The notes below the pieces were generated by a model, which worked only from the letters and a program-made list of their open reading frames with translations, ran no database searches and was not told the origin of the DNA. DNA of 13,160 nt from assembly GCA_019422485.1 (NCBI GenBank), contig JAHZDG010000045.1, forward strand, positions 1 to 13,160, read 5' to 3'. Both the position numbers and the translations under genes were made by a program. Positions 6,682 to 13,160 of the stretch are shown piece by piece (the first letter of the stretch is position 1; each line of letters begins with the position of its first letter). This DNA comes from Alistipes sp. (GTDB lineage Bacteria; Bacteroidota; Bacteroidia; Bacteroidales; Rikenellaceae).

Positions 6682-8085
6682 CTATTTGATTAATGCTTTA
6701 TTTTCGAATTCACAGCTTTTGAATTCGTCATTGACACGAATAAACATCCCGTCAATGATCTTGTCCAACCAAGCTTTGTATTCTTTTTCCTGCTTATTCT
6801 GGAGCGCCATTTCCTCTACCCGCAGAAAGTCTCCGGAGAGAGTGGCCGGATGAGAGGGAATGATCTTGTCCAGACGGATCATCCGGCACAGCAGGTTCCC
6901 CCGATAATCCTGTGAAGCAAACGGTTCGGAAATATCGCCTTCTTTCATGTTTTTCATCACCTTGAACACTTCAGGAGGCAACTCTTCACGCAGGAAAGAG
7001 GTCGAAGCGTCCCGCGCATCGGAATGGTTCATGGCTTCCATCATTTCCAGGTTGGAAACCACCCCGCCGTTATTTTTCGAGAAACGGTCGTCGGAATATT
7101 GCGTAACCGCCTCTTCAAAAGTCATTTTGTTCTGCTGAATTTCATTCCGCAGGCTGTCGAACAAAATGAACGAAGTCTGCAGTTCATCAACCGTAAATTG
7201 CGGTTTCAACAGAATGTGACGCACGTGGTACAGAGAACCCTTCACGTCGAGCAGCTGGATCAAGTGGAACCCATATTCGGTTTCGACCACTTCGGAAACC
7301 TGCCCCGGTTTCAGTTTGACCATAGCGTCCGCAAAAGGCTGCACGAAACTTTCTTTGGGCATCGGTTCCATTTCCCCGCCCCGAAGCGTCGATCCCGGGT
7401 CTTCCGAGTACATCCGGGCCAACAATTCGAACGACGTACCATTCAGAATGCGTTCACGCATTTCCAACAGACGGGTCCGGGTCCGCAGTTTCGCTTCTTC
7501 GATGGAAGGCGGATAACGCACAATCTGAGAGTAGACATACTGTTCAGGAATCAACGGCAGCGAGTCTTTCGGCAAGCTTTTGTAGTAACGTTCCACTTCA
7601 CCGGGAATGATCGTCGTTTTATCCTTGATGGTGCTCTCCATTGTCATCGCATACTGCATCTCTTCGTAACGATTCATCAGGTCGCTACGGATTTCGAAGA
7701 TGGGTTTGTGATAGAACTGTTCCAAAGCTCGCTGCGAACCGCGTTCTTCGATTTCGCGATCCAAAGCCTCTTCAACGAGTTTGGCAATATTATCCGTTGC
7801 AATTTGAATGGAGTCAATCTGGGCCTGATTGTACAAAATTTTCTGCGTAATCAGGTGTTCCAGCGCTTCGCACAGAGGATCCCGGTCCGAGGTGTACCCT
7901 TGCTGAAGACGCTGTTCAGCCAAGGCTTTACTGGTTTGAACCAGATCCGAATACAAAATCATCGAGTTTCCGACGACCGCTACCACCTTATCGACCATTA
8001 CCGCCTCTTGGGCGACTCCCCGCGTCACGAAGCAAAAGGTCGAAAAACACCCTATCAAACACAACAAAGTCTTGGTTCTCCACAT
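6682..8085 (-). CDS. surA: Periplasmic chaperone / peptidyl-prolyl isomerase SurA
   Basis: SurA escorts unfolded outer-membrane proteins through the periplasm and carries parvulin-type prolyl isomerase domains. The 467-residue protein has a signal peptide (1-25, Ala|Gln) and a SurA N-terminal chaperone domain (about 30-170). Parvulin domain 1 (about 182-283) retains RGGEMEPM and a GFHLIQL end. Parvulin domain 2 (about 285-407) has VRHILL and NNGGVVSN. Domain 1 has YSQIV where an active parvulin has the xHILV histidine, so it is probably non-catalytic; domain 2 keeps His290. A C-terminal helix (about 415-450) completes the SurA fold. It starts at ATG 8085-8083, 8 bases after the upstream lipoprotein gene, and ends 12 bases before the OstA-like start. 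The surA-OstA linkage parallels surA-lptD in enterobacteria. Confidence 0.92.
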   Translation of the reverse strand: MWRTKTLLCLIGCFSTFCFVTRGVAQEAVMVDKVVAVVGNSMILYSDLVQTSKALAEQRLQQGYTSDRDPLCEALEHLITQKILYNQAQIDSIQIATDNIAKLVEEALDREIEERGSQRALEQFYHKPIFEIRSDLMNRYEEMQYAMTMESTIKDKTTIIPGEVERYYKSLPKDSLPLIPEQYVYSQIVRYPPSIEEAKLRTRTRLLEMRERILNGTSFELLARMYSEDPGSTLRGGEMEPMPKESFVQPFADAMVKLKPGQVSEVVETEYGFHLIQLLDVKGSLYHVRHILLKPQFTVDELQTSFILFDSLRNEIQQNKMTFEEAVTQYSDDRFSKNNGGVVSNLEMMEAMNHSDARDASTSFLREELPPEVFKVMKNMKEGDISEPFASQDYRGNLLCRMIRLDKIIPSHPATLSGDFLRVEEMALQNKQEKEYKAWLDKIIDGMFIRVNDEFKSCEFENKALIK

Positions 8086-8093
8086 GATTCATC

Positions 8094-8954
8094 TCATTTA
8101 AGATGTAAAACAATATCTTTATCTGCCGAAGCTTCCCGGTACAGGCTGTCTTCATAACGGCGGATGATCTCCTGACGGCGAGCATTGAATACCATTCGCC
8201 GGATGACATCCGTCACACTTTCCAGCGGAGCATAATCGCCTGCTTTGCGGCAAGCCAAGGTCCGCACAAAAAATTTAGAGTCCTGGTTGGAAAATTCATG
8301 GATTTTCCCTTCCGTCAATACATAATCATAATTCGTGTTGCGGCTGACCGGCAACAGGGCCAGCAAGGCCGGCATTTCAGTCCACTGGTTCAGTTCCACC
8401 AACTCAAACCCATTTTTGGCACACAACTCCACAAAATCCTGATAGTCCTGATCGCGCGATGAGAGCATCAGCTCCTTAAGTTTATTGCTTTGCCGATAGT
8501 TTTTCGGCACCCGTACCATACGTGCTTTCAGGACGGTTTTATCCAGAATAAAGGTTTGTTTGTTCTTCTCGTAATATTCCTTTACCTGCTCATCGGTAAA
8601 CAGGGTGTCGAGCTGGTGATCGACGCAGTATTGGTCAAGTTTATGAATCAGCAAAGAGTTGCGATACTCTTCGACCATTTTATCGATGTCCTCCTGACTG
8701 CTGTGGAACATCTGTTCGGCCTCCTGAATCTTGAGCTGCGTCTTGACCCATTGATCCACATAGCTTTTCAGGATTTTAGCGCTATCCTCCGCCGTCATTT
8801 CGGGCGTATAGATCGACACCACATCCGGCTCGTATAACGTGGCATCCCCCACTTCCGCCAACACTTTCTCACCGGCAAAAGGATTGGAGAACTGTCGGCA
8901 CGAAACCAGTCCGAACAAAACGCCTGCCGTTACTATCATGATTTTCCGATTCAT
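8094..8954 (-). CDS. SurA-like peptidyl-prolyl isomerase / chaperone lipoprotein
   Basis: A 286-residue lipoprotein related to the SurA/PpiC chaperones. The signal peptide ends in the lipobox LVSC with Cys19 as the lipidated residue. The residues after Cys (RQFSN) are not acidic, so the Bacteroidetes surface-export signal is absent and a periplasm-facing anchor is likely. A helical SurA N-like region with VLAEVGDATLYEPDV (31-45) and a YVDQWVKTQL segment (65-74) is followed by a domain with a parvulin-like order (about 140-235) that lacks an xHILV histidine and the GG motif. It is probably a chaperone rather than an active isomerase. It starts at ATG 8954-8952, 20 bases after the protease gene, and precedes surA by 8 bases. 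Pairing with surA suggests joint action on outer-membrane protein folding; the exact family name is less certain. Confidence 0.8.
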   Translation of the reverse strand: MNRKIMIVTAGVLFGLVSCRQFSNPFAGEKVLAEVGDATLYEPDVVSIYTPEMTAEDSAKILKSYVDQWVKTQLKIQEAEQMFHSSQEDIDKMVEEYRNSLLIHKLDQYCVDHQLDTLFTDEQVKEYYEKNKQTFILDKTVLKARMVRVPKNYRQSNKLKELMLSSRDQDYQDFVELCAKNGFELVELNQWTEMPALLALLPVSRNTNYDYVLTEGKIHEFSNQDSKFFVRTLACRKAGDYAPLESVTDVIRRMVFNARRQEIIRRYEDSLYREASADKDIVLHLK

Positions 8955-8974
8955 AAAGCCGTCTTCGATATGAT

Positions 8975-9892
8975 TTATTGTATAGTAACGTCAGAAGCGT
9001 CCGTCTTAGTATTTTCCGTTCGGGAATCCGTTTTCTGAAGCCCTGCCTGTTCCTCCTTTTCGGCCAGTTTACGGGCTTCTGCCCGGCGAATACTGAGGGT
9101 CATGCAGATAAAGGCAATCACAAAAATGAGGACCGCCAAGGCGTAGACAATATAATAAGTGGTGTCGTTCCCCAGTTGTTGGCGGGTAGAGAGCAATTTT
9201 TCCCCGGCCATGACCCAAGAAAAGTAGGCAATCGCATTATTGATGCAGTGGATGACTATGACCGGAATCAATGAGCGGGTCTGATAATAAATGTACCCCA
9301 ACACAATCCCGATCAGAAATGCATTGATCACCTGCTGAGGAATGATATGGACGATCCCGAAAACAGCGGCCCCCAACAGGATTCCTTTCCAGGGGCCGTA
9401 TTTATAGGTTAATGAATCCTGGATGATCCCCCGGAACAAAATTTCTTCAAGAATGGGAGCGACAACAATGGAGGTCAACATCATCCATCCACCCCGCCCC
9501 ATCAGCGAGCTGATGGCTTCCATAAAAGCATCGGGCAGCAACGCCAAAAGCGGTTCAATGACCAGTCCGGTCGCCAGCACCACGATCATTCCCCAAAGAA
9601 TAACGGTAAAATCCACGCGACTGAGCCCGAATTTCAGTCCGGCGGCTTCACGGGGCATTCGCCGGCGACGCTGAATCCAGGCAAATGCGATGGTCAGCAC
9701 GAACTGCAGGACATAAGCCACAAACGTCCCCAAACCGGCCGACAGGACTCCTGCTTTCTGGAGAACCCCCGACACCAGCGACGAGAGAACCGTTGCCGCC
9801 AGAAAGACGCCCAATAAAGCCAAGATGTCCAATCTTGACGGATAAGCTGCTCTGGCCGTAAAAAAGGATTTCAACGACTGATCGTTTGCCAT
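8975..9892 (-). CDS. CPBP family intramembrane glutamic protease (Abi/CAAX-type)
   Basis: A 305-residue polytopic membrane protein of the CPBP (CAAX protease/bacteriocin-processing) family, which cleave or bind substrates within the membrane. The full motif set is present: EEILFR (Glu149, Glu150, Arg154), FGIVH (Phe178, His182) and HCINN (His215, Asn219). About seven to eight hydrophobic segments run between residues 20 and 267. The hydrophilic C-terminal tail (268-305) is charged and Thr/Asp-rich. The start is ATG 9892-9890. It sits 21 bases downstream of argF and 20 bases upstream of the lipoprotein chaperone gene, within the same operon. The substrate is unknown; an envelope protein role is suggested only by its neighbours. 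The family call is firm and the catalytic residues are intact. Confidence 0.92.
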   Translation of the reverse strand: MANDQSLKSFFTARAAYPSRLDILALLGVFLAATVLSSLVSGVLQKAGVLSAGLGTFVAYVLQFVLTIAFAWIQRRRRMPREAAGLKFGLSRVDFTVILWGMIVVLATGLVIEPLLALLPDAFMEAISSLMGRGGWMMLTSIVVAPILEEILFRGIIQDSLTYKYGPWKGILLGAAVFGIVHIIPQQVINAFLIGIVLGYIYYQTRSLIPVIVIHCINNAIAYFSWVMAGEKLLSTRQQLGNDTTYYIVYALAVLIFVIAFICMTLSIRRAEARKLAEKEEQAGLQKTDSRTENTKTDASDVTIQ

Positions 9893-9913
9893 CTGTATCT
9901 TACTGACGTTTCG

Positions 9914-10912
9914 TTATTCCCCCAGGGTGGCCACCATCACAGCCTTGATGGTATGAAGACGATTTTCAGCCTCATCGAAAACAACCGAAGCCGATGATTC
10001 GAACACTTCGTCGGTCACTTCCATTTCAGAGATTCCGAATTTTTCGTAGATATCTTTTCCGACTTTGGTTTCCAGGTTGTGGAAGGCCGGCAGACAGTGC
10101 ATGAAACGGCAATCGGGATTACCCGTCGCTTCCATCACTTTCCGGTTCACCTGATAGGGACTGAGCAGTTCGATACGCTGTTTCCACAACTCGTCGGGTT
10201 CTCCCATCGAAACCCATACGTCCGTATAGACGAAATCGCAACCGGCTACCCCTTGGGCCACATCGTCGGTCACCGTGATTTTGGCTCCGCTCTCTTCGGC
10301 CAATCGACGGCATTGCTGCACCAGCGAAGGATCGGGCGCGCAGGCGGCCGGTGAAATCGCCCGGTAATCCATCCCCATTTTCGCGGCAGCAATCATCAAA
10401 GAGTTGGCCACGTTGTTGTGGGCATCTCCCAAAAAGCAGAACTTGATTTCCTGCAGCGGTTTTGAGCTGTGTTCACGCATCGTCAGCATGTCCGCCAGTG
10501 CCTGTGTGGGATGGAATTCCGTGGTCAGACCGTTCCATACCGGAACACCCGAGTATTCGGACAACATCTTCACCACTTTCTGGGCATATCCGCGATACTC
10601 GATGGCATCATACATGCGACCCAATACACGGGCCGTATCTTTAATGGATTCCTTTTTCCCGATCTGCGAACCGGTCGGCCCCAGGTAGGTTACCCGGGCC
10701 CCCTGATCGTAAGCCGCCACCTCGAACGAGCAGCGCGTACGGGTCGAGTCCTTTTCAAAAATCAGAGCGATATTTTTACCGACCAGGGTCTTTTTTTCGC
10801 GATTCAAATATTTATCGGCTTTCAACCGAGCTGCCAAATCCAACAGATAGGCGATTTCCTGCGACGAAAAATCCAGCAGGGTCAGGAAACTTCTTTTCTT
10901 CAAATCCATCAT
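9914..10912 (-). CDS. argF: Ornithine carbamoyltransferase
   Basis: Transfers the carbamoyl group from carbamoyl phosphate to L-ornithine, giving citrulline for arginine synthesis; the same reaction can run backwards in arginine catabolism. The 332-residue protein resembles E. coli ArgF (334) over its whole length. Carbamoyl-phosphate sites are STRTR (56-60), the YRG segment near 106-108 and HPTQ (134-137). Ornithine sites are DVWVSMGE (231-238) and HCLPAFHN (272-279). The intact SMG and HCLP motifs mark it as a true ornithine enzyme, unlike the N-succinylornithine carbamoyltransferase known from Bacteroides fragilis. Two ATGs are adjacent (10912 and 10909); either could be used. It is the first gene of a five-gene operon otherwise made of envelope genes. 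No arc or other arg gene is in the window, so anabolic use is likely but not proven. Confidence 0.96.
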   Translation of the reverse strand: MMDLKKRSFLTLLDFSSQEIAYLLDLAARLKADKYLNREKKTLVGKNIALIFEKDSTRTRCSFEVAAYDQGARVTYLGPTGSQIGKKESIKDTARVLGRMYDAIEYRGYAQKVVKMLSEYSGVPVWNGLTTEFHPTQALADMLTMREHSSKPLQEIKFCFLGDAHNNVANSLMIAAAKMGMDYRAISPAACAPDPSLVQQCRRLAEESGAKITVTDDVAQGVAGCDFVYTDVWVSMGEPDELWKQRIELLSPYQVNRKVMEATGNPDCRFMHCLPAFHNLETKVGKDIYEKFGISEMEVTDEVFESSASVVFDEAENRLHTIKAVMVATLGE

Positions 10913-10924
10913 CTTCCTCTATTT

Positions 10925-10949
10925 GGTTCTTGCGACAATATCGCACACC
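10925..10949 (-). repeat. Small interrupted inverted repeat in the argF leader
   Basis: TGCGA (10931-10935) and TCGCA (10941-10945) pair across a 5-base loop, with GGT/ACC outside after a small internal loop. It lies 12 bases upstream of the argF start codon, so it could affect initiation or bind a regulator. The function is unknown. Confidence 0.3.
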
Positions 10950-10970
10950 TTATTGATTAATTGGTTCGGG

Positions 10971-10988
10971 TCGATCCAAGTTCGATCC
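10971..10988. repeat. Tandem TCGATCC repeats in the argF leader
   Basis: TCGATCC occurs at 10971-10977 and again at 10982-10988, 11 bases apart, about one helical turn. The pair lies between the argF -7 box and its start codon, in the divergent gap with parA. Spacing on one DNA face suits a regulator site, but this may be chance. Confidence 0.25.
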
Positions 10989-11017
10989 GATCTCGAAGAT
11001 TATTTCGAAATCAGCTT

Positions 11018-11025
11018 CAAAGATA
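11018..11025 (-). promoter_or_regulatory. Bacteroidetes-type -7 box for the argF-to-OstA operon
   Basis: The minus strand reads TATCTTTG, a full match to TAnnTTTG, 105 bases upstream of the argF ATG. It predicts a leader of about 100 bases. The -33 side is T-rich (GATTTTTC) without an exact TTTG. It is the only convincing box found upstream of the five-gene run. Confidence 0.5.
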
Positions 11026-11095
11026 GATATTATAAATGAAAAATCCTCGTCGCCCAGAGAGTTCCGTCGGCAGATTCAAAAAGCGACCGATCCGG

Positions 11096-11129
11096 TTTGC
11101 CGATATCTGCGAAATTTTGTGTAATATTG
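11096..11129 (+). promoter_or_regulatory. Candidate promoter for parA
   Basis: TTTG at 11096-11099 and TAATATTG at 11122-11129 (seven of eight matches to TAnnTTTG) are separated by 22 bases, close to the Bacteroidetes -33/-7 spacing. The -7 box ends 22 bases before the parA ATG. The rest of the 239-base gap (10913-11151) holds the argF leader elements and no gene. Confidence 0.4.
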
Positions 11130-11151
11130 CATACTTAATCGAAGCGAATTT

Positions 11152-11931
11152 ATGGGAAAAATCATCGCATTGGCCAACCAGAAAGGAGGCGTTGGCAAAA
11201 CCACCACCGCCATCAATCTGGCTGCCAGTCTGGCTGTTCTGGGCAAGAAAATCCTTTTGGTGGATGCCGATCCTCAGGCCAACGCCACCTCCGGATTGGG
11301 ATTGGAAATCACCGACGACGACAATAATACGTATACCTGCCTGATCGGCGAAACCAAACCGGAAACCTGCATCCATTCGGTGCCGGGCATCAAAAAACTC
11401 AGCGTCCTCCCCTCGAACATCAACCTGGTGGGCGCCGAAACCGAATTGGCCGACCTGGAAGACGGGCAACGCCGCATGAAAACCATGCTGGAACCGATCA
11501 AAAAGGATTATGATTTTATTCTGATCGACTGCTCGCCTTCGTTGGGAATGACCACGCTCAATGCTCTGGTGGCTGCCGACGGGGTGCTGATTCCCGTACA
11601 ATGTGAATATTTTGCACTGGAAGGTTTGAGCAAATTGTTCAACACCATCAAAATGACGAAAACCAAACTCAATCCGCAACTGGAAATCGAAGGCTTCCTG
11701 CTGACGATGTACGATTCACGATTGAGATTGGCCAATCAGGTAGCCGGCGAAGTCAAGGAACATTTCGGCGATTTGGTGTTCGAAACCATTATTCAACGCA
11801 ACACCCGTCTGAGTGAAGCGCCCAGTTACGGCAAGCCGGCCGTGCTGTACGATGCCTCTTCGACCGGAAGCATCAACTACCTGAATCTGGCAAAAGAATT
11901 TATCAAGAAAAACAAGAAAGCGAACGCATGA
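11152..11931 (+). CDS. parA: Chromosome-partitioning ATPase ParA (Soj)
   Basis: A deviant Walker-type ATPase that binds the nucleoid as an ATP dimer and works with ParB-parS complexes to separate replicated origins. The 259 residues match the chromosomal Soj size. The deviant Walker A is KGGVGKTTT (11-19) with signature Lys11 and Lys16. The A' segment is VDADPQ (37-42), and Walker B is FILIDC (122-127). MYDSRLRLANQV (186-197) and the Arg/Ser-rich RNTRLSEAP segment (216-224) cover the regions that bind non-specific DNA in Soj. There is no N-terminal helix-turn-helix, as expected for a chromosomal rather than plasmid ParA of the large type. The start is ATG 11152-11154. Its stop overlaps the parB start in ATGA, so translation is probably coupled. 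The call is firm. Confidence 0.97.
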   Translation: MGKIIALANQKGGVGKTTTAINLAASLAVLGKKILLVDADPQANATSGLGLEITDDDNNTYTCLIGETKPETCIHSVPGIKKLSVLPSNINLVGAETELADLEDGQRRMKTMLEPIKKDYDFILIDCSPSLGMTTLNALVAADGVLIPVQCEYFALEGLSKLFNTIKMTKTKLNPQLEIEGFLLTMYDSRLRLANQVAGEVKEHFGDLVFETIIQRNTRLSEAPSYGKPAVLYDASSTGSINYLNLAKEFIKKNKKANA

Positions 11932-12815
11932 GTACGAAACCCAAAGGCAAAGGCCTGGGCCGCGGCTTAGGAGCCATTTTCGAAATTGAAAACAAAGAAC
12001 TGCCGGCAAGCAAAAGCGGCAGCACGTTCGAAGAGATCGATATCAACCTGATTGTTCCCAACCCCAAACAACCCCGTACCCTTTTCGATGAGGACACCCT
12101 GCAGGAGTTGGCGGATTCCATCCGGACCTTGGGTGTGATCCAACCCATCACCGTCAAAAAGGAAGCTAATGGCAAATATATGATCATCAGCGGGGAACGA
12201 CGTTGGAGAGCCTCCCAGTTGGCACAGGCCGAAACCATTCCCGCCTACATCCGCCCGGAAGTGGATGACCAAACCTTGCTGGAAATGGCCATTGTGGAAA
12301 ACGTACAGCGTCAGGATCTCAATGCCATTGAAGTGGCACTGAGTTTGCGCCGCCTGGTGGAAGAGTGCAGTCTTACGCAAGATATGCTAGCCGAGAGGAT
12401 AGGAAAAAGACGCTCTACGGTAGCCAATTACATGCGTTTACTTAAACTTCCGGCCGAAGTGCAGCTTGCTTTGCGTGAAGAGTTGATCAGCATGGGACAT
12501 GCCCGCGCCTTGATCACCCTGGAAGACCCCCAGCAACAAATTGCGCTGGTCAAAAAAATCGTCAAAAAAGGTCTTTCGGTTCGACAAACGGAAGAGATGG
12601 TGAAGGCCCTCACCTCGCCCAAAGCTTCTCGGGAAGAAGTCGACGAAGAGTTTCCTGAAGAATACACTCGTTTGGTTGAGCAACTCGAGAAAGTATTTAC
12701 ACAAGAAATCAGCATCCGAAAGAACAATAAAGGGGGCGGTAAAATCGTTATCGGCTTCAATAACGATGACGATATTCGCCGCATCTTGGCTCAATTGGAC
12801 TCGTCCATCAAATAA
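11928..12815 (+). CDS. parB: Chromosome-partitioning protein ParB (Spo0J)
   Basis: A parS-binding CTPase clamp that loads onto origin-proximal DNA, spreads, and stimulates ParA ATP hydrolysis. The 295-residue protein has the basic N-terminal ParA-activating motif GKGLGRGLGAIF (7-18). The N-terminal CTP-binding domain carries PNPKQPR (44-50), the CTP motif GERRWRA (89-95) and ENVQRQDLN (124-132). The parS-binding helix-turn-helix region spans about 148-172 (SLTQDMLAERIGKRRSTVANY), and a C-terminal dimerisation domain follows an acidic linker (237-247). All signature residues are intact. It starts at ATG 11928-11930 inside the end of parA and is followed 20 bases later by a secreted protein gene in the same direction. 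No parS-like 16-mer was seen in the window. Confidence 0.97.
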   Translation: MSTKPKGKGLGRGLGAIFEIENKELPASKSGSTFEEIDINLIVPNPKQPRTLFDEDTLQELADSIRTLGVIQPITVKKEANGKYMIISGERRWRASQLAQAETIPAYIRPEVDDQTLLEMAIVENVQRQDLNAIEVALSLRRLVEECSLTQDMLAERIGKRRSTVANYMRLLKLPAEVQLALREELISMGHARALITLEDPQQQIALVKKIVKKGLSVRQTEEMVKALTSPKASREEVDEEFPEEYTRLVEQLEKVFTQEISIRKNNKGGGKIVIGFNNDDDIRRILAQLDSSIK

Positions 12816-12835
12816 TTCGACACAGGTTTCTCTCT

Positions 12836-13160
12836 ATGCGACAAAAACGACCGGACATTTCTCGGATTTTTCTGTTGATCGCTCTCCTCTGTATGGGAAC
12901 GATCGGCTCTCTGTCCGCCCAGTCGAAAAAATCCGCACCCGTACCCGCTTCCGCGCCAGCACCTCCTTCCGCACAAACCCGTTATAAGGTCGAAGGCGGG
13001 ATCTTGAAAGAGATCAAAGTCGAAACGCCGGCCGACTCATTAGTTAAACTCGACTCTACAGTCACTGATCTGAAAGAAATACCGGTCGAGGTTGACTCTG
13101 CCGCGCTCTCGAAAAAGAAACGCAAACGGGAGGAAGCCGACACCTCCGTGGTGCGTTACA
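12836..13160 (+). CDS. Secreted protein after parAB, probably DUF5683 family, N-terminal part (runs off the window)
   Basis: An exported protein of unknown function; 108 residues are visible before the window edge. It starts at ATG 12836-12838, 20 bases after the parB stop, and is likely co-transcribed with parAB. The signal peptide (1-28) has basic residues, a hydrophobic core (11-24) and an SLSA|Q cleavage site. A Pro/Ala/Ser-rich stretch (34-46) and an Asp/Ser/Val-rich region with Lys/Arg clusters (KKKRKR near 94-99) follow. No catalytic motif is visible. In Bacteroidetes the gene after parAB is commonly a DUF5683 protein; the diagnostic region would lie beyond the window, so that name rests on position and general character, not on sequence motifs. 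Confidence 0.7.
   Translation, partial: MRQKRPDISRIFLLIALLCMGTIGSLSAQSKKSAPVPASAPAPPSAQTRYKVEGGILKEIKVETPADSLVKLDSTVTDLKEIPVEVDSAALSKKKRKREEADTSVVRY

Noticed and set aside
7024..8157. A 377-codon open frame on the plus strand opposite surA
   Set aside because: It lies antisense to a confident surA call with no motif, and the His/Arg/Phe-rich product reflects codon bias of the real gene.
11017..11679. A 220-codon open frame on the minus strand opposite the start of parA
   Set aside because: It overlaps the ParA P-loop region antisense and shows no domain; the argF promoter box also lies inside it.
11928..13160. A parS site near parAB
   Set aside because: I looked for TGTTTCACGTGAAACA-like 16-mers. 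The CACGTG at about 6294-6299 lacks the flanking symmetry, and TGTTTCATGATC near 383 is only a partial match, so no parS is claimed.
1..13160. Mobile elements, CRISPR arrays, tRNA or rRNA genes
   Set aside because: No transposase or integrase frames, spaced direct repeats, terminal repeat pairs or tRNA-like cloverleaf sequence were seen; the genes look like ordinary core genes.

Overview
The window looks like a chromosomal core-genome stretch from a member of Bacteroidetes, most likely order Bacteroidales; I cannot name the genus with confidence. The evidence is TAnnTTTG-type -7 promoter boxes, no Shine-Dalgarno-like sequence before the starts I checked, families largely confined to the phylum (DUF4294, the Bacteroidetes-type OstA-like protein, a probable DUF5683 protein after parAB), and type I signal peptides that all end in Ala|Gln. 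I see no tRNA, rRNA, CRISPR array, insertion sequence or phage gene. Coding density is high and no gene-free stretch exceeds about 240 bases.

Left part (1-3339, all minus strand): the N-terminal 100 residues of a phosphofructokinase-family protein, preceded by a complete class II fructose-bisphosphate aldolase. The two glycolytic genes are separated by a perfect 16-bp inverted repeat that could act as an attenuator or leaky terminator. Upstream of them are a YbaK/ProXp-ala-type aminoacyl-tRNA editing protein and an FprA-type flavodiiron protein. The flavodiiron gene is divergent from a small secreted DUF4294 protein (plus strand, 3472-4050). Between these two lies a perfect 16-bp palindrome containing one -7 box in each direction.

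Middle (4222-10912, minus strand): a tight five-gene run in transcription order argF (ornithine carbamoyltransferase), a CPBP intramembrane protease, a SurA-like lipoprotein chaperone, SurA, and a large OstA/LptA-like envelope protein. Gaps are 8-21 bases, so one transcript is likely, starting from a -7 box about 106 bases upstream of argF. Four of the five genes concern the envelope: two periplasmic folding factors and an LPS-transport-like protein, with a membrane protease. It recalls the surA-lptD neighbourhood of enterobacteria. The operon converges on the DUF4294 gene, and two candidate terminators lie between them.

Right part (11152-13160, plus strand): parA and parB, which overlap by four bases, followed 20 bases later by the N-terminal 108 residues of a secreted protein that runs off the window and is probably a DUF5683 protein. 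ParA and ParB would act together in chromosome segregation. No parS site was seen.

Nothing here amounts to a new defence, mobile or biosynthetic system. The points most worth checking are the shared divergent promoter palindrome, the hairpin between the aldolase and phosphofructokinase genes, the argF-led envelope operon, the long DSL-repeat and charged insert in the OstA-like protein, and the uniform Ala|Gln signal cleavage sites.
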